From an uncultured Clostridia bacterium (GTDB lineage: Bacteria > Bacillota > Clostridia > Christensenellales > Borkfalkiaceae): 49,193 bases of DNA. Of this stretch, positions 24,806-33,337 are shown one piece after another. Both the position numbers and the translations under genes were made by a program. The stretch's first letter is position 1. The number at the start of each line of letters is the position of its first letter. Below the pieces are notes generated by a model, which was not told the origin of the DNA, ran no database searches, and saw only the letters and a list, made by a program, of their open reading frames with translations. The stretch lies in assembly GCA_947589385.1 (NCBI GenBank), contig CANPZW010000011.1, positions 1 to 49,193 of the forward strand, written 5' to 3'.

Positions 24806-25525
24806 ATGGAAATCGGTGAATGGTTTAAAGCAACGTCCTTCGGCTTGCCCAACTGGGCGTGGCTGGTAGTGGCGCTTGCCGTAGTTGTTTTGATTGTCGC
24901 TATCATAATTCTGTGCCGTTCCTCAAAGAAAAAGAGGGCGGACGTAGAAGAAACCGCGGAAGCTCCCGCTGCCGTTGCTGTTTCTTCGGAGGAGGCGCCC
25001 GCAAAGGCGGAAGCCGAGGTTGAGAATGAGCCCGCCCGTCCCGCACAGGACGCCGCGGAAAAAGATAAGGAGAAAGTTATGGCGCAAAAGAAAGAAGAAA
25101 AACCCGTTGCGGCGGAAAAGAAACCCGAAACCTCAAAACCCGTAAAATCCGAAAAGCCCGCGGCTAAACCCGCGCAGGTGGCTTCGGCTAAGCCTACTCA
25201 GACAGCGAAGAAAGATGTTCCCGCGTCAAAACCCGCGCAGGCTGCAAAGCCCGCGCCCGCTTCTAAGCCTGACCAGACGGCGGCTAAATCGAACCAGTCG
25301 GCGGCAGACAAGACCGATAAGCAGGCTTCGTCAAAGACGTATCACATTTCTTTGAGAAAGGGCGACGGCAAGTGGCAGGTAAAAATAGGCGGCGGCGAAA
25401 AGGCTATTAAACTTTTCGACACTCAGGCGCAGGCGATAGACTACGCTAAAAGCCTTGCCGACAACCAGGATGCGAATATCGTCATTCACAAGAAAGACGG
25501 TTCTTTCCGCAAACTTACTTATTGA
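24806..25525 (+). CDS. Membrane-anchored DUF2188 protein with Ala/Lys/Pro-rich linker
   Basis: A 239-residue protein. One transmembrane helix (about 14-36, WLVVALAVVVLIVAIIIL) is followed by about 130 residues of repetitive Lys/Ala/Pro/Glu sequence. A compact C-terminal domain (about 177-239), YHISLRKGDGKWQVKIGG...FDTQAQAIDYAKSLADNQ, matches DUF2188, a small domain of unknown function. The linker would hold the domain away from the membrane. The ATG at 24,806 is preferred over a TTG two codons earlier because of GAGGT spacing. Confidence 0.82.
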   Translation: MEIGEWFKATSFGLPNWAWLVVALAVVVLIVAIIILCRSSKKKRADVEETAEAPAAVAVSSEEAPAKAEAEVENEPARPAQDAAEKDKEKVMAQKKEEKPVAAEKKPETSKPVKSEKPAAKPAQVASAKPTQTAKKDVPASKPAQAAKPAPASKPDQTAAKSNQSAADKTDKQASSKTYHISLRKGDGKWQVKIGGGEKAIKLFDTQAQAIDYAKSLADNQDANIVIHKKDGSFRKLTY

Positions 25526-25553
25526 TTAGGCAGAATTATAGTAAATAATCGAC

Positions 25554-25586
25554 CGCGGGGCGCGCCGGATTTCCGGCGCGCCCCGT
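25554..25586. terminator. Terminator after the DUF2188 gene
   Basis: Near-perfect palindrome CGGGGCGCGCCGGA and complement with a two-base loop. Confidence 0.75.
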
Positions 25587-25634
25587 AAAGCGTTTTCTTT
25601 AAAATTTTAATGCAGAATAATTTTATGCCCGTGA

Positions 25635-25677
25635 TTGACTTTACGTACGTTTGGTTATAAAATAAGTAACGTAAAGT
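25635..25677 (+). promoter_or_regulatory. Promoter and operator-like inverted repeat before the CobW-family gene
   Basis: TTGACT (25635-25640), a 17-bp spacer, then TAAAAT (25658-25663). A perfect inverted repeat ACTTTACG (25638-25645) and CGTAAAGT (25670-25677) overlaps the -35 and lies just beyond the -10. This is a plausible site for a metal-responsive regulator. Confidence 0.55.
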
Positions 25678-25700
25678 TTTCTTATTATAAGGTGATAGAA

Positions 25701-26786
25701 ATGACTACTAAAATCGATATTTTTTCGGGATTTTTGGGCGCAGGCAAGACCACGCTTATTAAGAAATTGATTAAAGAAGCCTATGCGGGCGAAAAAATCG
25801 TTTTAATCGAAAACGAATTCGGCGAAATAGGCATTGACGGCGGTTTTCTTGCCGACGCGGGAATAAAGATAAACGAGCTCAATTCGGGCTGTATCTGCTG
25901 TTCCCTTGTGGGCGACTTTGCAAAGGCGCTTAAAAAGGTCTGCGACGAATATTCGCCCGACCGTATTTTGATAGAACCTTCGGGCGTGGGCAAGTTGTCG
26001 GACGTTATCCGCGCCGTGGCGGACGCTCACCTCGAAGATTGCAAGATAAACACATTTTCGGCTGTCGTTGACGCAAACAAATGCAAAATGTATATGAAAA
26101 ACTTCGGGGAATTTTTCAACGACCAGATTGAAACGGCGGCGTGCATAATCTTCTCGCACGCGGACGTCGCCTCGCCCGAAAAGCTTGCGAAGGCGGTGGA
26201 ACTTGTGCGCGCGCGCAATGAAAAGGCGACGATAGTCACAACGCCCTGGCAACAGCTTTCGGGAAAGGATTTGCTTGCGGCAATGGAACATTCGGATACG
26301 CTTGAAAGCGAGCTTCGTCGGCTTATGGAAGAACATGAAGGGGATGAGGATGACGAAGAACACGAACATCACCACGGCTGCTGTCACCATGACCACGACG
26401 GGGACGAAGACGACGAGCATGAACATCACCACGGCTGCTGCCACCACGACCACGACCACGACGGCGAAGCCGAAGAACATGAACATCACGGTCACCATCA
26501 CCACCATGCGGACGAAGTGTTTACAAGCTGGGGCAAAGAGACAAGCAAAGTGTTCGGACGTGAAGACTTGCAAAAGGCGCTTGAACAGCTTACGGACGCG
26601 GTGCGTTTCGGCACGGTCCTCCGCGCAAAGGGCATAGTTCCCTGCGATAACGGCAAATGGCTTCATTTCGACTACGTGCCCGGCGAAACGGATATCCGCG
26701 AGGGCGCGGCGTCATATACGGGCAGGCTGTGCGTGATAGGCGCAAAGCTTGACGAGGAAGAGCTTGCGGAGTTATTCGGCGTTTGA
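25701..26786 (+). CDS. G3E-family GTPase (CobW/ZNG1-like) with His-rich metal loop
   Basis: A 361-residue GTPase. Walker A is GFLGAGKTT near residue 10, the metal motif is Cys64-Ile-Cys66-Cys67, and switch sequences are ENEFGEIGID and EPSGVGK. Between GTPase core and C-terminal CobW_C domain lies a loop (about 210-270) of His, Asp, Glu and Cys in which an EHHHGCCHHDHD block is repeated. The family hands zinc or another metal to client proteins. The start at 25,701 has AAGGTGA upstream; an ATG-like start further up lies inside the promoter. Confidence 0.93.
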   Translation: MTTKIDIFSGFLGAGKTTLIKKLIKEAYAGEKIVLIENEFGEIGIDGGFLADAGIKINELNSGCICCSLVGDFAKALKKVCDEYSPDRILIEPSGVGKLSDVIRAVADAHLEDCKINTFSAVVDANKCKMYMKNFGEFFNDQIETAACIIFSHADVASPEKLAKAVELVRARNEKATIVTTPWQQLSGKDLLAAMEHSDTLESELRRLMEEHEGDEDDEEHEHHHGCCHHDHDGDEDDEHEHHHGCCHHDHDHDGEAEEHEHHGHHHHHADEVFTSWGKETSKVFGREDLQKALEQLTDAVRFGTVLRAKGIVPCDNGKWLHFDYVPGETDIREGAASYTGRLCVIGAKLDEEELAELFGV

Positions 26787-26865
26787 TTAAAGGCTTGCAA
26801 TCGAGTAAAAATATTTAAAAAACCGCTTGAAAATCCGTATCTGAATTTATCCGGAAGGTGAAATA

Positions 26866-27813
26866 ATGCAGGACGTATCCGTATATTTGTTCCTCGGCTT
26901 TTTGGAGTCGGGCAAAACCAAGTTCATTCAGGAAACGCTTGAAGACCCGCGAATGGAGAACGGCGAGCGTACAATGCTTCTCGTCTGCGAAGAGGGCGAA
27001 GAGGAGTACGACCCCCATACGTTCAGCGTGAAAAACGTTGCCGTGGTTACGCTTGAAAGCGTTGAGGAGCTTACGCTTGAAAATCTTGAAGCTTTGACGA
27101 AAAAATACCGTGCGGAGCGGGTCGTAATAGAATATAACGGCACATGGCTTTTGCAGCAGCTTTTTGACGCCATGCCCGAAAGCTGGGTGATAAACCAGAT
27201 GATGACCTTCTTCGACGCGAATACTTTTTTGAATTACAACGCCAATATGCGCCAGCTTGTATATGATAAAATCCAGATGACGCAAATGGTCGTGTTTAAC
27301 CGTTTTAAGCCCGATATGGACAAAATGGAACTTCATAAGGTAGTTCGCGCGGTTTCACGCAGACCGGACATTGTCTATGAATACCTCGGCGGCAAGGCGG
27401 AATTTGACGAGATAGAGGACCCTTTGCCCTTCGACAAAAACGCGCCCGTAATAGAGGTGGAGGATAAGGATTTCGCCTGGTTTTACCGCGACATGGCGGA
27501 AAACACCGCCGAATACGTAGGCAAAAAGGTGAAATTCAAGGGAATGGTTGCAATCTCAAAAAAAGCCCCCCAAGGCTATATTGTGCTCGGGCGGCATATA
27601 ATGACTTGTTGCGAAGCGGATATTGCATACGACGGGTTTGCTGTAAATCTTAACGGGCTTTTAAAGGGAGTTCAGACCCGTGACTGGATAACCGTGACCG
27701 CGAAAATAACGTACGAATATAACTCTGTTTACCGTTCGAAAGGTCCCGTTCTTGTCGCTGAAAAGGCGGAAAGGGCGCAAGCCCCCGAACAGCAGGTAGC
27801 CACATATTTCTGA
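26866..27813 (+). CDS. CobW-like GTPase fused to a TIGR03943-like domain
   Basis: A 315-residue protein. The N-terminal half is a P-loop domain with GFLESGKTKF (residues ~11-20) and an ERVVIEYNGTW strand, like G3E GTPases but lacking the CxCC metal motif. The C-terminal part (about 205-300), YVGKKVKFKGMV followed by YIVLGRHIMTCCEADIAYDGF, resembles the OB-like domain of TIGR03943/DUF1980 proteins, which usually accompany a permease and a CobW GTPase. Here the GTPase and that domain are one chain. AAGGTGA precedes the ATG. It follows the other CobW gene by 80 nt. Confidence 0.85.
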   Translation: MQDVSVYLFLGFLESGKTKFIQETLEDPRMENGERTMLLVCEEGEEEYDPHTFSVKNVAVVTLESVEELTLENLEALTKKYRAERVVIEYNGTWLLQQLFDAMPESWVINQMMTFFDANTFLNYNANMRQLVYDKIQMTQMVVFNRFKPDMDKMELHKVVRAVSRRPDIVYEYLGGKAEFDEIEDPLPFDKNAPVIEVEDKDFAWFYRDMAENTAEYVGKKVKFKGMVAISKKAPQGYIVLGRHIMTCCEADIAYDGFAVNLNGLLKGVQTRDWITVTAKITYEYNSVYRSKGPVLVAEKAERAQAPEQQVATYF

Positions 27814-27853
27814 TACAAATTGAAAATAACGCAATACGGTATGCGTTTTTTAA

Positions 27854-27886
27854 AACCCGCCCGACCTTTTGAAGGTCGGGCGGGTT
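27854..27886. terminator. Terminator between convergent genes
   Basis: Perfect 15-bp stem AACCCGCCCGACCTT and complement with a three-base loop. Confidence 0.85.
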
Positions 27887-27934
27887 AATATTTTTCACAT
27901 TAAAGCTTTGCCTTTTTCACAATAAAGCTTTGTT

Positions 27935-29833
27935 TTACATTAAAGCTCTGCCTTGCGCGGTGCCTACAACTGTGAAAAGTTGTATTTCCTGTCCGCTTTG
28001 GGCGTCAACGTAAACATAATAGTCGTTTCCGCCATATACTCCGTAGAATTCCCATGCAAGTCTCTCCTCGCCGTCGGAGGGGATAAGGGTAAGGCGGGAA
28101 GTTTTTACTTCGAGGTTGACGTTCAGCTTATCCTTCGCCTCGCTCTTGGAAATGGACGCGGCGGGGATTTCCCTTTCGGTATGGTTCAAAACGTAGCCCA
28201 ATGCTTCCATGCCCGTAACTATTCCGCGCTCCTCGCAGACCTTTACCTTTACCATATCGCTGTAAACTATGATTCCGTTGTCAACGTAAGCAAAGTTGAG
28301 GTTGCAGGTAGTGCCGTTTTCGCTTGTCCAGACGGCTTTCATGTTGTCGAAGCCGAGGTCGGAGAGGAAGTCCTCCGCAATCGCGGTGCATCTTTCAACC
28401 GAGAAGTTTCTGTCCGAGCAATCTTTGTAGCTGTTAAATTCTACTACTTTTCCGCCGAATTTCGAAAGCTGCGCCCACATATCGCCGTCGTCCGTGGAAA
28501 CGGTCACGTTATAGCATTGCAGATTTTCGCTTACCACTTCGCCTGTGCAGCTAACGCCCGTTACGTTGTAGTCCTTGAAATATCCCTGCGCAAGTTCTTC
28601 CGCGCGCGCCGCAGTAATCTCTTCCGCGCCTTCAAGATTTTTGGCGCTTACCGTCTTTGTATTTTCTGCGAAAGGTCCGTCGTGGATTTCTTTGGGTACT
28701 TCGACGGGATTGTTCTCTATTTCGCCGAAGGTGACGAACATTATGCTTTCACCGTTCCCGCGCAGCATCTCCATAATATCTTTTTCACCGACGTTGGAGC
28801 ACAGTTCGTTCAGCGTATTTTTCAGCTGTTGGTTAGTCTCGTACATATACTGAATGGTGGCGATTTGGCTGTCAGTCAGCTTTCTGCCGTTCGCTACCGA
28901 ACGCAGCATGGATTGCGCGCTGTCGCCCATTTTGTTTACGAAGGACGTCATGTTCTGCGTAAGCTGAGTTTCCATAGGGAAGCGTTCCAGCACGGTTTCC
29001 GCCATTTCGCTTTCCACCGCGATGTCGCTTAAAATAGCGATTTGTTCGTTTTTCGTGTTCGCTACGCGCGCCTTGGAAAGATTTGTGTCTATATTATCGA
29101 CGATTGAGTTCAGTTCGTACAAATTTTCGGTCTGAATGGACGCCATATCCGCCTGCATACCGTTCATAAATATCCAGCCGAAGGTCAGCATAGTGCCGAG
29201 GGCGAGAGTGACAACTCCTAAACTTATGACCGCCGCAAGCCAGCCGCCGAAACCCGGTGCGTGGCGTTTTTCGCTGCGTTCCGCGCGCTTTTCTGCGCGT
29301 ACTTTAAGGCGGTGTTCGCGTTTCGCCTGTCTTTCGGCTGCCGCCGCTTCGCGCTTGGCGACCCTCGCTTCAAGGCGGGCTTGTTTTTCCGAACGCTTGC
29401 GCTCTATGCGCGCTTCTTTCGTCTCGTGCTTCAACATATCGTGCCTTTCGCGGCGCGCTTCACGCCTTTCCGCCCTGTGCTGTTTCATAGCGGCTATTCT
29501 GTCAAGGCGTTTCTGCTTGGCGTCCAGCTTCTTTTCAAGCCGTCTCTGTTTCTTTTCGGCGCGGATTTTAGCCGCTTCCAGCTTTTTCTGCTCGCGCGCC
29601 TGCTTTTTGGCGGATTTCTTTTCGGAAACCGATTTCACCGCGCGGCTTTCTGTCTGTTTTTGAGACTTGCGCTGAGTTTTTTGGGTAGTTTTGGTTGAAG
29701 AATTTTCCTTAACTTCGTCCTTAACGGGCTGAGATTTCGTCTGTTTTGTTGATTTAGCCGATTTGGGCGCGGACTTTTTGCGTGTAAGATTTTCCGCTTT
29801 CTGTGCGCCGCTTGATACTTCTTTGTTACTCAT
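27935..29833 (-). CDS. ypeB: Germination protein YpeB with long basic N-terminal extension
   Basis: A 632-residue protein. The C-terminal ~430 residues are YpeB: a transmembrane helix (about 208-233, LAAVISLGVVTLALGTMLTFGW), a helical region, then PepSY-like repeats (EELAQGYFKDYNV; AIAEDFLSDLGF; VYVDAQSGQEIQL). YpeB stabilises and localises SleB in the spore. The first ~200 residues are extraordinarily rich in Lys, Arg, Glu and Ala and have no counterpart in Bacillus YpeB. They would face the cytoplasm and might bind nucleic acid or form a coiled coil. It follows sleB by 10 nt. Confidence 0.92.
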   Translation of the reverse strand: MSNKEVSSGAQKAENLTRKKSAPKSAKSTKQTKSQPVKDEVKENSSTKTTQKTQRKSQKQTESRAVKSVSEKKSAKKQAREQKKLEAAKIRAEKKQRRLEKKLDAKQKRLDRIAAMKQHRAERREARRERHDMLKHETKEARIERKRSEKQARLEARVAKREAAAAERQAKREHRLKVRAEKRAERSEKRHAPGFGGWLAAVISLGVVTLALGTMLTFGWIFMNGMQADMASIQTENLYELNSIVDNIDTNLSKARVANTKNEQIAILSDIAVESEMAETVLERFPMETQLTQNMTSFVNKMGDSAQSMLRSVANGRKLTDSQIATIQYMYETNQQLKNTLNELCSNVGEKDIMEMLRGNGESIMFVTFGEIENNPVEVPKEIHDGPFAENTKTVSAKNLEGAEEITAARAEELAQGYFKDYNVTGVSCTGEVVSENLQCYNVTVSTDDGDMWAQLSKFGGKVVEFNSYKDCSDRNFSVERCTAIAEDFLSDLGFDNMKAVWTSENGTTCNLNFAYVDNGIIVYSDMVKVKVCEERGIVTGMEALGYVLNHTEREIPAASISKSEAKDKLNVNLEVKTSRLTLIPSDGEERLAWEFYGVYGGNDYYVYVDAQSGQEIQLFTVVGTAQGRALM

Positions 29834-29843
29834 TTTTTACCCC

Positions 29844-30590
29844 CTAAATTGCAAATACGTGTTTACCGATAGTGGTAACCGTCTGCCTGCCGAAAATCCA
29901 CGAGCTTGTCGCCACCGCAGGGTTGTAATAATATAGGCAACCGTAGGTGGGGTCCCAGCCGTTGATGGCGTCCTGAGCCGCGTTCATCGCCGTCTTGTCG
30001 GGCGAAAGATTTATCTGTCCGTCGCTAACCGCGGTGAAGGCGTTGCTCTGATAAATTACTCCCGAAACGGTGTTGGGGAATTTGGAAGAGCGTACGCGAT
30101 TCATAATGACCGCGCCTACGGCAACCTGTCCTTCATAGCTTTCGCCGCGCGCTTCTGCGTAGATTGCTTTTGCCAGAAGATAGGTGTCGGAGCTTGTGTA
30201 GTTAGAGTTGGAGTTGGACGACCCGCCCGAGCTTCCGCCTTGGTTTTCGAGGGCTTTTGCCGATTCGTTCATGCCCAAAGCCTCGAAGGTCGCCTTGCCG
30301 GCTATTCCGTCGGCGGTCAGTCCGTTCTTGCGCTGAAAGTAGCGTACGGCTTCGGCGGTCGCCTTGCCGTAAATTCCGTCAACCGCGCCGGAGTAATAGC
30401 CCCATTGCTTCAAACGCCTCTGTAACTCTTTAACTTCGCCGCCGCTTGCACCCTGCTTCAATACCGCAGTCTGAACGTAGGGAGTTGCGGCGAATTCATC
30501 GCTTGTGTGTCCCAAATTGAATACGGCTGTGGCGCAACTTACTGCGGCAACCGCAATAGTCGCCACGCCGATTCTAAGTGCTTTTTTCAT
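29844..30590 (-). CDS. sleB: Spore cortex-lytic enzyme SleB
   Basis: A 248-residue exported hydrolase. The signal sequence is within residues 1-25. A peptidoglycan-binding domain (about 45-108, GEVKELQRRLKQWGYYSGAVDG) is followed by a Ser/Gly/Asn linker and a SleB/CwlJ hydrolase_2 domain from about 137. That domain carries IYAEARGESYEGQVAVGAVIMNR, whose Glu residues include the catalytic one of this lytic transglycosylase family. It degrades cortex during germination with YpeB, encoded next. AAGGAGG precedes the start. Confidence 0.95.
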   Translation of the reverse strand: MKKALRIGVATIAVAAVSCATAVFNLGHTSDEFAATPYVQTAVLKQGASGGEVKELQRRLKQWGYYSGAVDGIYGKATAEAVRYFQRKNGLTADGIAGKATFEALGMNESAKALENQGGSSGGSSNSNSNYTSSDTYLLAKAIYAEARGESYEGQVAVGAVIMNRVRSSKFPNTVSGVIYQSNAFTAVSDGQINLSPDKTAMNAAQDAINGWDPTYGCLYYYNPAVATSSWIFGRQTVTTIGKHVFAI

Positions 30591-30638
30591 TTTTCCTCCT
30601 TGCCCGCAAACGGCGAGCGTAATATATATAGGTATGCG

Positions 30639-31166
30639 TCAGTTTTTGAAAAACCTGCGCACTATGTCGAGTATAGCCGAACGGTAGGTGACGTCCGCCG
30701 TTCCCGAAGTAAAGCAGAGCGGGGGATAGATTACGCACCACCAGTTATCGCCCGTGCCCGTGCCCAGTTCTATTATCAAAGCGTCGTACAGCCCCGCTTC
30801 CAAAGTAAGGTCGTCATAAACACGGGTCGGAAATTCTTCCGTTCTCACGGCAGCCTTAGCTGTATAGTTAAAGCCGTTTTCGCGCAGAACGCGGTCGCAC
30901 ACTTTTTCGATTTCGTCCGTGATAGACGAAATTACCTCTATGGCGGTTTTTTTGTCAACGCATTGAGCGGCGTAGGGAGTTATGAAGCGTACTACTTCGT
31001 CCTTGACCCTGTACTTTACCTGTTGGTCCGCCTGCTCGTTGGAATTGGCGCGCACGTGGATGCGCAGATAATCCGTTTCCGCCTGTTTTTCGGGTGCAAG
31101 TCCCACGCAAACTACCGTTGCAATTATTATGAATAATACAAAAAAAGTTATGCAAAAATTTTTCAT
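30639..31166 (-). CDS. spoIIR: Stage II sporulation protein R
   Basis: A 175-residue secreted protein with an N-terminal hydrophobic helix (about 4-24), LRIHVRANSNEQADQQVKYRVKDEV and the closing GTGTGDNWWCVIYPPLCFTSGTA, all diagnostic of SpoIIR. In Bacillus it is made in the forespore and signals SpoIIGA to process pro-sigma-E in the mother cell. AAGGAGA precedes the start. A forespore-type promoter lies 28-57 nt upstream. Confidence 0.96.
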   Translation of the reverse strand: MKNFCITFFVLFIIIATVVCVGLAPEKQAETDYLRIHVRANSNEQADQQVKYRVKDEVVRFITPYAAQCVDKKTAIEVISSITDEIEKVCDRVLRENGFNYTAKAAVRTEEFPTRVYDDLTLEAGLYDALIIELGTGTGDNWWCVIYPPLCFTSGTADVTYRSAILDIVRRFFKN

Positions 31167-31193
31167 TGACGCTCTCCTTTTCGTTTACGCGAG

Positions 31194-31223
31194 GGTTATT
31201 GCCCGCGGTGAAATAATTTATAC
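31194..31223 (-). promoter_or_regulatory. Candidate forespore (sigma-F type) promoter of spoIIR
   Basis: On the minus strand, GTATA (31223-31219), 15 nt, then GGCAATAACC (31203-31194). This fits the Bacillus sigma-F pattern G(T/C)ATA-N15-GG-x-(A/G)-A-x-A at most positions. The same decamer at the same spacing precedes yyaC. Confidence 0.65.
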
Positions 31224-31256
31224 CGTCATTTCCGAAAAAATTTTTCAATAAAAAAA

Positions 31257-31284
31257 GCGGGCGCAGGTTGTTGCCTGCGCCCGC
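31257..31284 (-). terminator. Terminator of the 388-residue lipoprotein gene
   Basis: Stem GCGGGCGCAGG-TTGTTG-CCTGCGCCCGC followed on the minus strand by a run of T. Confidence 0.88.
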
Positions 31285-31309
31285 CGCGTTGCGTTATTTA
31301 ATTTTCGTT

Positions 31310-32476
31310 TCAGCCGAATATTCCAAGTTGGGTGATATCGGTGTAAGTTTCGGGTTCGGCGGGGGCTGTCACCTCGCCGTCGTATTTCGCATAGCTCATT
31401 TCAACGGAAAGCTTGAATCCGCCTTTCACCGCGGTAAGTTCGGCGGGAATATCGGATACGTCTGCGTTTAAATCTATGTCAATCGACAGATTTGCCTGTT
31501 TGAAAAGTCCGTTTTCGTCAACGGCTAAATAAACCGTAAGCGAGCAGGCGTTGAATTCTATGCCGCTGTTTATCATAGTTACGACCTCTTGGGGGATGCC
31601 CAAGGATTCGTCTGCAAGCACGGCGGCGACGACATCTTTGCCCGCCGTTAATTTCAACGAATATCCCGCGTCCTTTGAAACGGCAACTTTTACCGAGTAT
31701 TTGTCGAGCAGGGATAAAATATCTAAATCCTCGCCGCCGGAAGGGATTTCGGGCAATTCTGCATAAGCGGAGGGAATAAGCCCGCCCATTCCGCCAAGAA
31801 GCGCACCGAAGGGGGCTTTAACCCTGCCGTTTTCGGGCAGAACGCCTTGCATTTCGGCGGGAAGTTTTTCAATCGCGGCAACGGGAAGCTGCATATAAAT
31901 GTTGTCGTTGTCGATATACTGCGAAATCGAATAATCGAAGTCGGTCAAAAGGTCTTTTATAAAAGGCATTTCGGGCAAAAATTCATTGTAAATCCTGTCG
32001 GGAATTTCAAGATTGCCTTTCAGGCTCGACGAGGCTTCCGCCGCAACGGATACGGGCAGGGAGATATCCAGCCCCGGAATGTCGGGCATAAGATTTTCAG
32101 CCTTGTTTGCTGTGAAACGGGATTTCATAGTCTGTTCAGAAGAAATATTGCCCCCTATTACAATCTGGGAAGTCATGTTTTCTTCGGACACGGTCAGCGT
32201 AACATTCGCTTCGGACGAAATTTTGAACTGTCCGGAAAGCCCGAACGCCCAGTTCTCCGCGCCAACGTCACCGAACATTTTGTTTACGTCGATTTTTTGG
32301 GAAATTTCCTGTGCAAATTCCTGTTTCTTTTCTTCCGAGGACGTATCCACTTCCTCATAATTTTTAAAACCGTCGGGTTGTTTTGACAGTTCGCCGTCCG
32401 AGGGACTGCACGCGGCAAAAGTAAATGCGCCGAATGCCAGCACCGCGCTTGCGGCGACCGCAATAAATTTTTTCAT
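31310..32476 (-). CDS. Lipoprotein of unknown function
   Basis: A 388-residue protein with lipoprotein signal KKFIAVAASAVLAFGAFT and lipobox FAAC (Cys23). The rest alternates beta-type segments (FGLSGQFKISSEANVTLTVSEEN; SVKVAVSKDAGYSLKLTAG) with short helices, in a style similar to the repeated domains of the 943-residue lipoprotein at 4733. I cannot assign a family. LolA/LppX-like lipid-binding folds look like this, but that is only a guess. GGAGA precedes the ATG, and a consensus promoter lies upstream. Confidence 0.82.
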   Translation of the reverse strand: MKKFIAVAASAVLAFGAFTFAACSPSDGELSKQPDGFKNYEEVDTSSEEKKQEFAQEISQKIDVNKMFGDVGAENWAFGLSGQFKISSEANVTLTVSEENMTSQIVIGGNISSEQTMKSRFTANKAENLMPDIPGLDISLPVSVAAEASSSLKGNLEIPDRIYNEFLPEMPFIKDLLTDFDYSISQYIDNDNIYMQLPVAAIEKLPAEMQGVLPENGRVKAPFGALLGGMGGLIPSAYAELPEIPSGGEDLDILSLLDKYSVKVAVSKDAGYSLKLTAGKDVVAAVLADESLGIPQEVVTMINSGIEFNACSLTVYLAVDENGLFKQANLSIDIDLNADVSDIPAELTAVKGGFKLSVEMSYAKYDGEVTAPAEPETYTDITQLGIFG

Positions 32477-32508
32477 ATTTTTCTCCTTAAATTTATTTAG
32501 TTTAACAT

Positions 32509-32537
32509 ATTATAGTATCCACAAATTTTTATGTCAA
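32509..32537 (-). promoter_or_regulatory. Consensus sigma-A promoter of the 388-residue lipoprotein gene
   Basis: On the minus strand, TTGACA (32537-32532), a 17-bp spacer, then TATAAT (32514-32509). All twelve hexamer positions match consensus. Confidence 0.88.
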
Positions 32538-32742
32538 ATATTTGAAAAAAATTTTTTTGATTTTTGCCGCTTTCGGCGTTAAGGAAATATCGCGAATTTA
32601 TCCGAAAGGGGGGAAGACTACTTAATAAAGCTATGTTGCGTAAATGAGGATTTTCTATTCCGCAAAATGTCTTTGCGGGAATTATTTTAAAACCGACTTG
32701 ATTATGATATGTTTTTCGCGCATTTAATGTTTCTTAAAAATT

Positions 32743-32774
32743 GCGGGCGGCGCTTTGTAAGCGCCGCCCGCTTA
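32743..32774 (-). terminator. Terminator of the PH-like membrane protein gene
   Basis: Stem GCGGGCGGCGC-TTTGTAA-GCGCCGCCCGC just after the stop. The rest of 32,538-32,742 shows nothing I can name. Confidence 0.78.
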
Positions 32775-32776
32775 AA

Positions 32777-33307
32777 TTAGTTGTTATCGTAAACTATTGC
32801 TCCCAAACTCGCAAAAATCTCATCCACCATATTGTAGTCAATTTTCACTTTTACCCTGGGTTGTCTGCGCTTTTTGTGTTTAAATTCATCTCCGCTGTTT
32901 GCATTTAAACACAAGGCGTCGTTTCCGATACCTATAATCAGATAAAAAGACCCTTTGCATAAATTAACAATTCCTAAAATTAGTAACACTATTCCTAAAA
33001 GCAGAAGTGCTACGGCAATCCCTATGTTTGATTTGAACGACGCTATTGCGACGATTGCACTTACAAGCCCAAAAACAATGATAATAATCGAAAATATGTT
33101 GAATTTTTTGTCGCGGTAGCCATCGATTGTCTGCACGGCTTTTAAGGGTATTTCGGTATATTTGTACTCATGCGAATTAGCAGTAGAGGCAATTATTCTC
33201 TTGTTTGTAACCGTAAGGTTTGCTCTGTTCTTTTCCCCGCGTTTCTTTTCGGAGGCATAGTCCCAACTTTTGATAATCGTTTCGTCTGCACTTAGCTGTG
33301 TTTGCAT
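32777..33307 (-). CDS. Two-pass membrane protein with PH-like N-terminal region
   Basis: A 176-residue protein. The N-terminal part (about 5-62: DETIIKSWDYAS...ANLTVTNKRIIASTANSHEYKYTEIPLKAVQTI) has the strand order of bacterial PH-like domains. Two transmembrane helices follow (about 70-90 and 96-118), then a second strand-rich, basic segment. The start is set at 33,307 by AAGGAG, ten codons inside the longest frame. It is divergent from an XRE regulator and probably repressed by it through dyads overlapping its promoter. Function is unknown. Confidence 0.8.
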   Translation of the reverse strand: MQTQLSADETIIKSWDYASEKKRGEKNRANLTVTNKRIIASTANSHEYKYTEIPLKAVQTIDGYRDKKFNIFSIIIIVFGLVSAIVAIASFKSNIGIAVALLLLGIVLLILGIVNLCKGSFYLIIGIGNDALCLNANSGDEFKHKKRRQPRVKVKIDYNMVDEIFASLGAIVYDNN

Positions 33308-33337
33308 AGCTTTCTCCTTTGAATTAAATCTACCCAT

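Noticed and set aside
26275-26637. Rightward Thr/Met-rich frame inside the CobW-family gene
   Set aside because: A shadow of the repetitive His/Asp codons of the real gene in another frame.
29136-29698. Rightward Arg/Ser/Phe-rich frames opposite ypeB
   Set aside because: Antisense of the Lys/Arg/Glu/Ala-rich coding region. Low complexity on the sense strand leaves the reverse frames open by composition.
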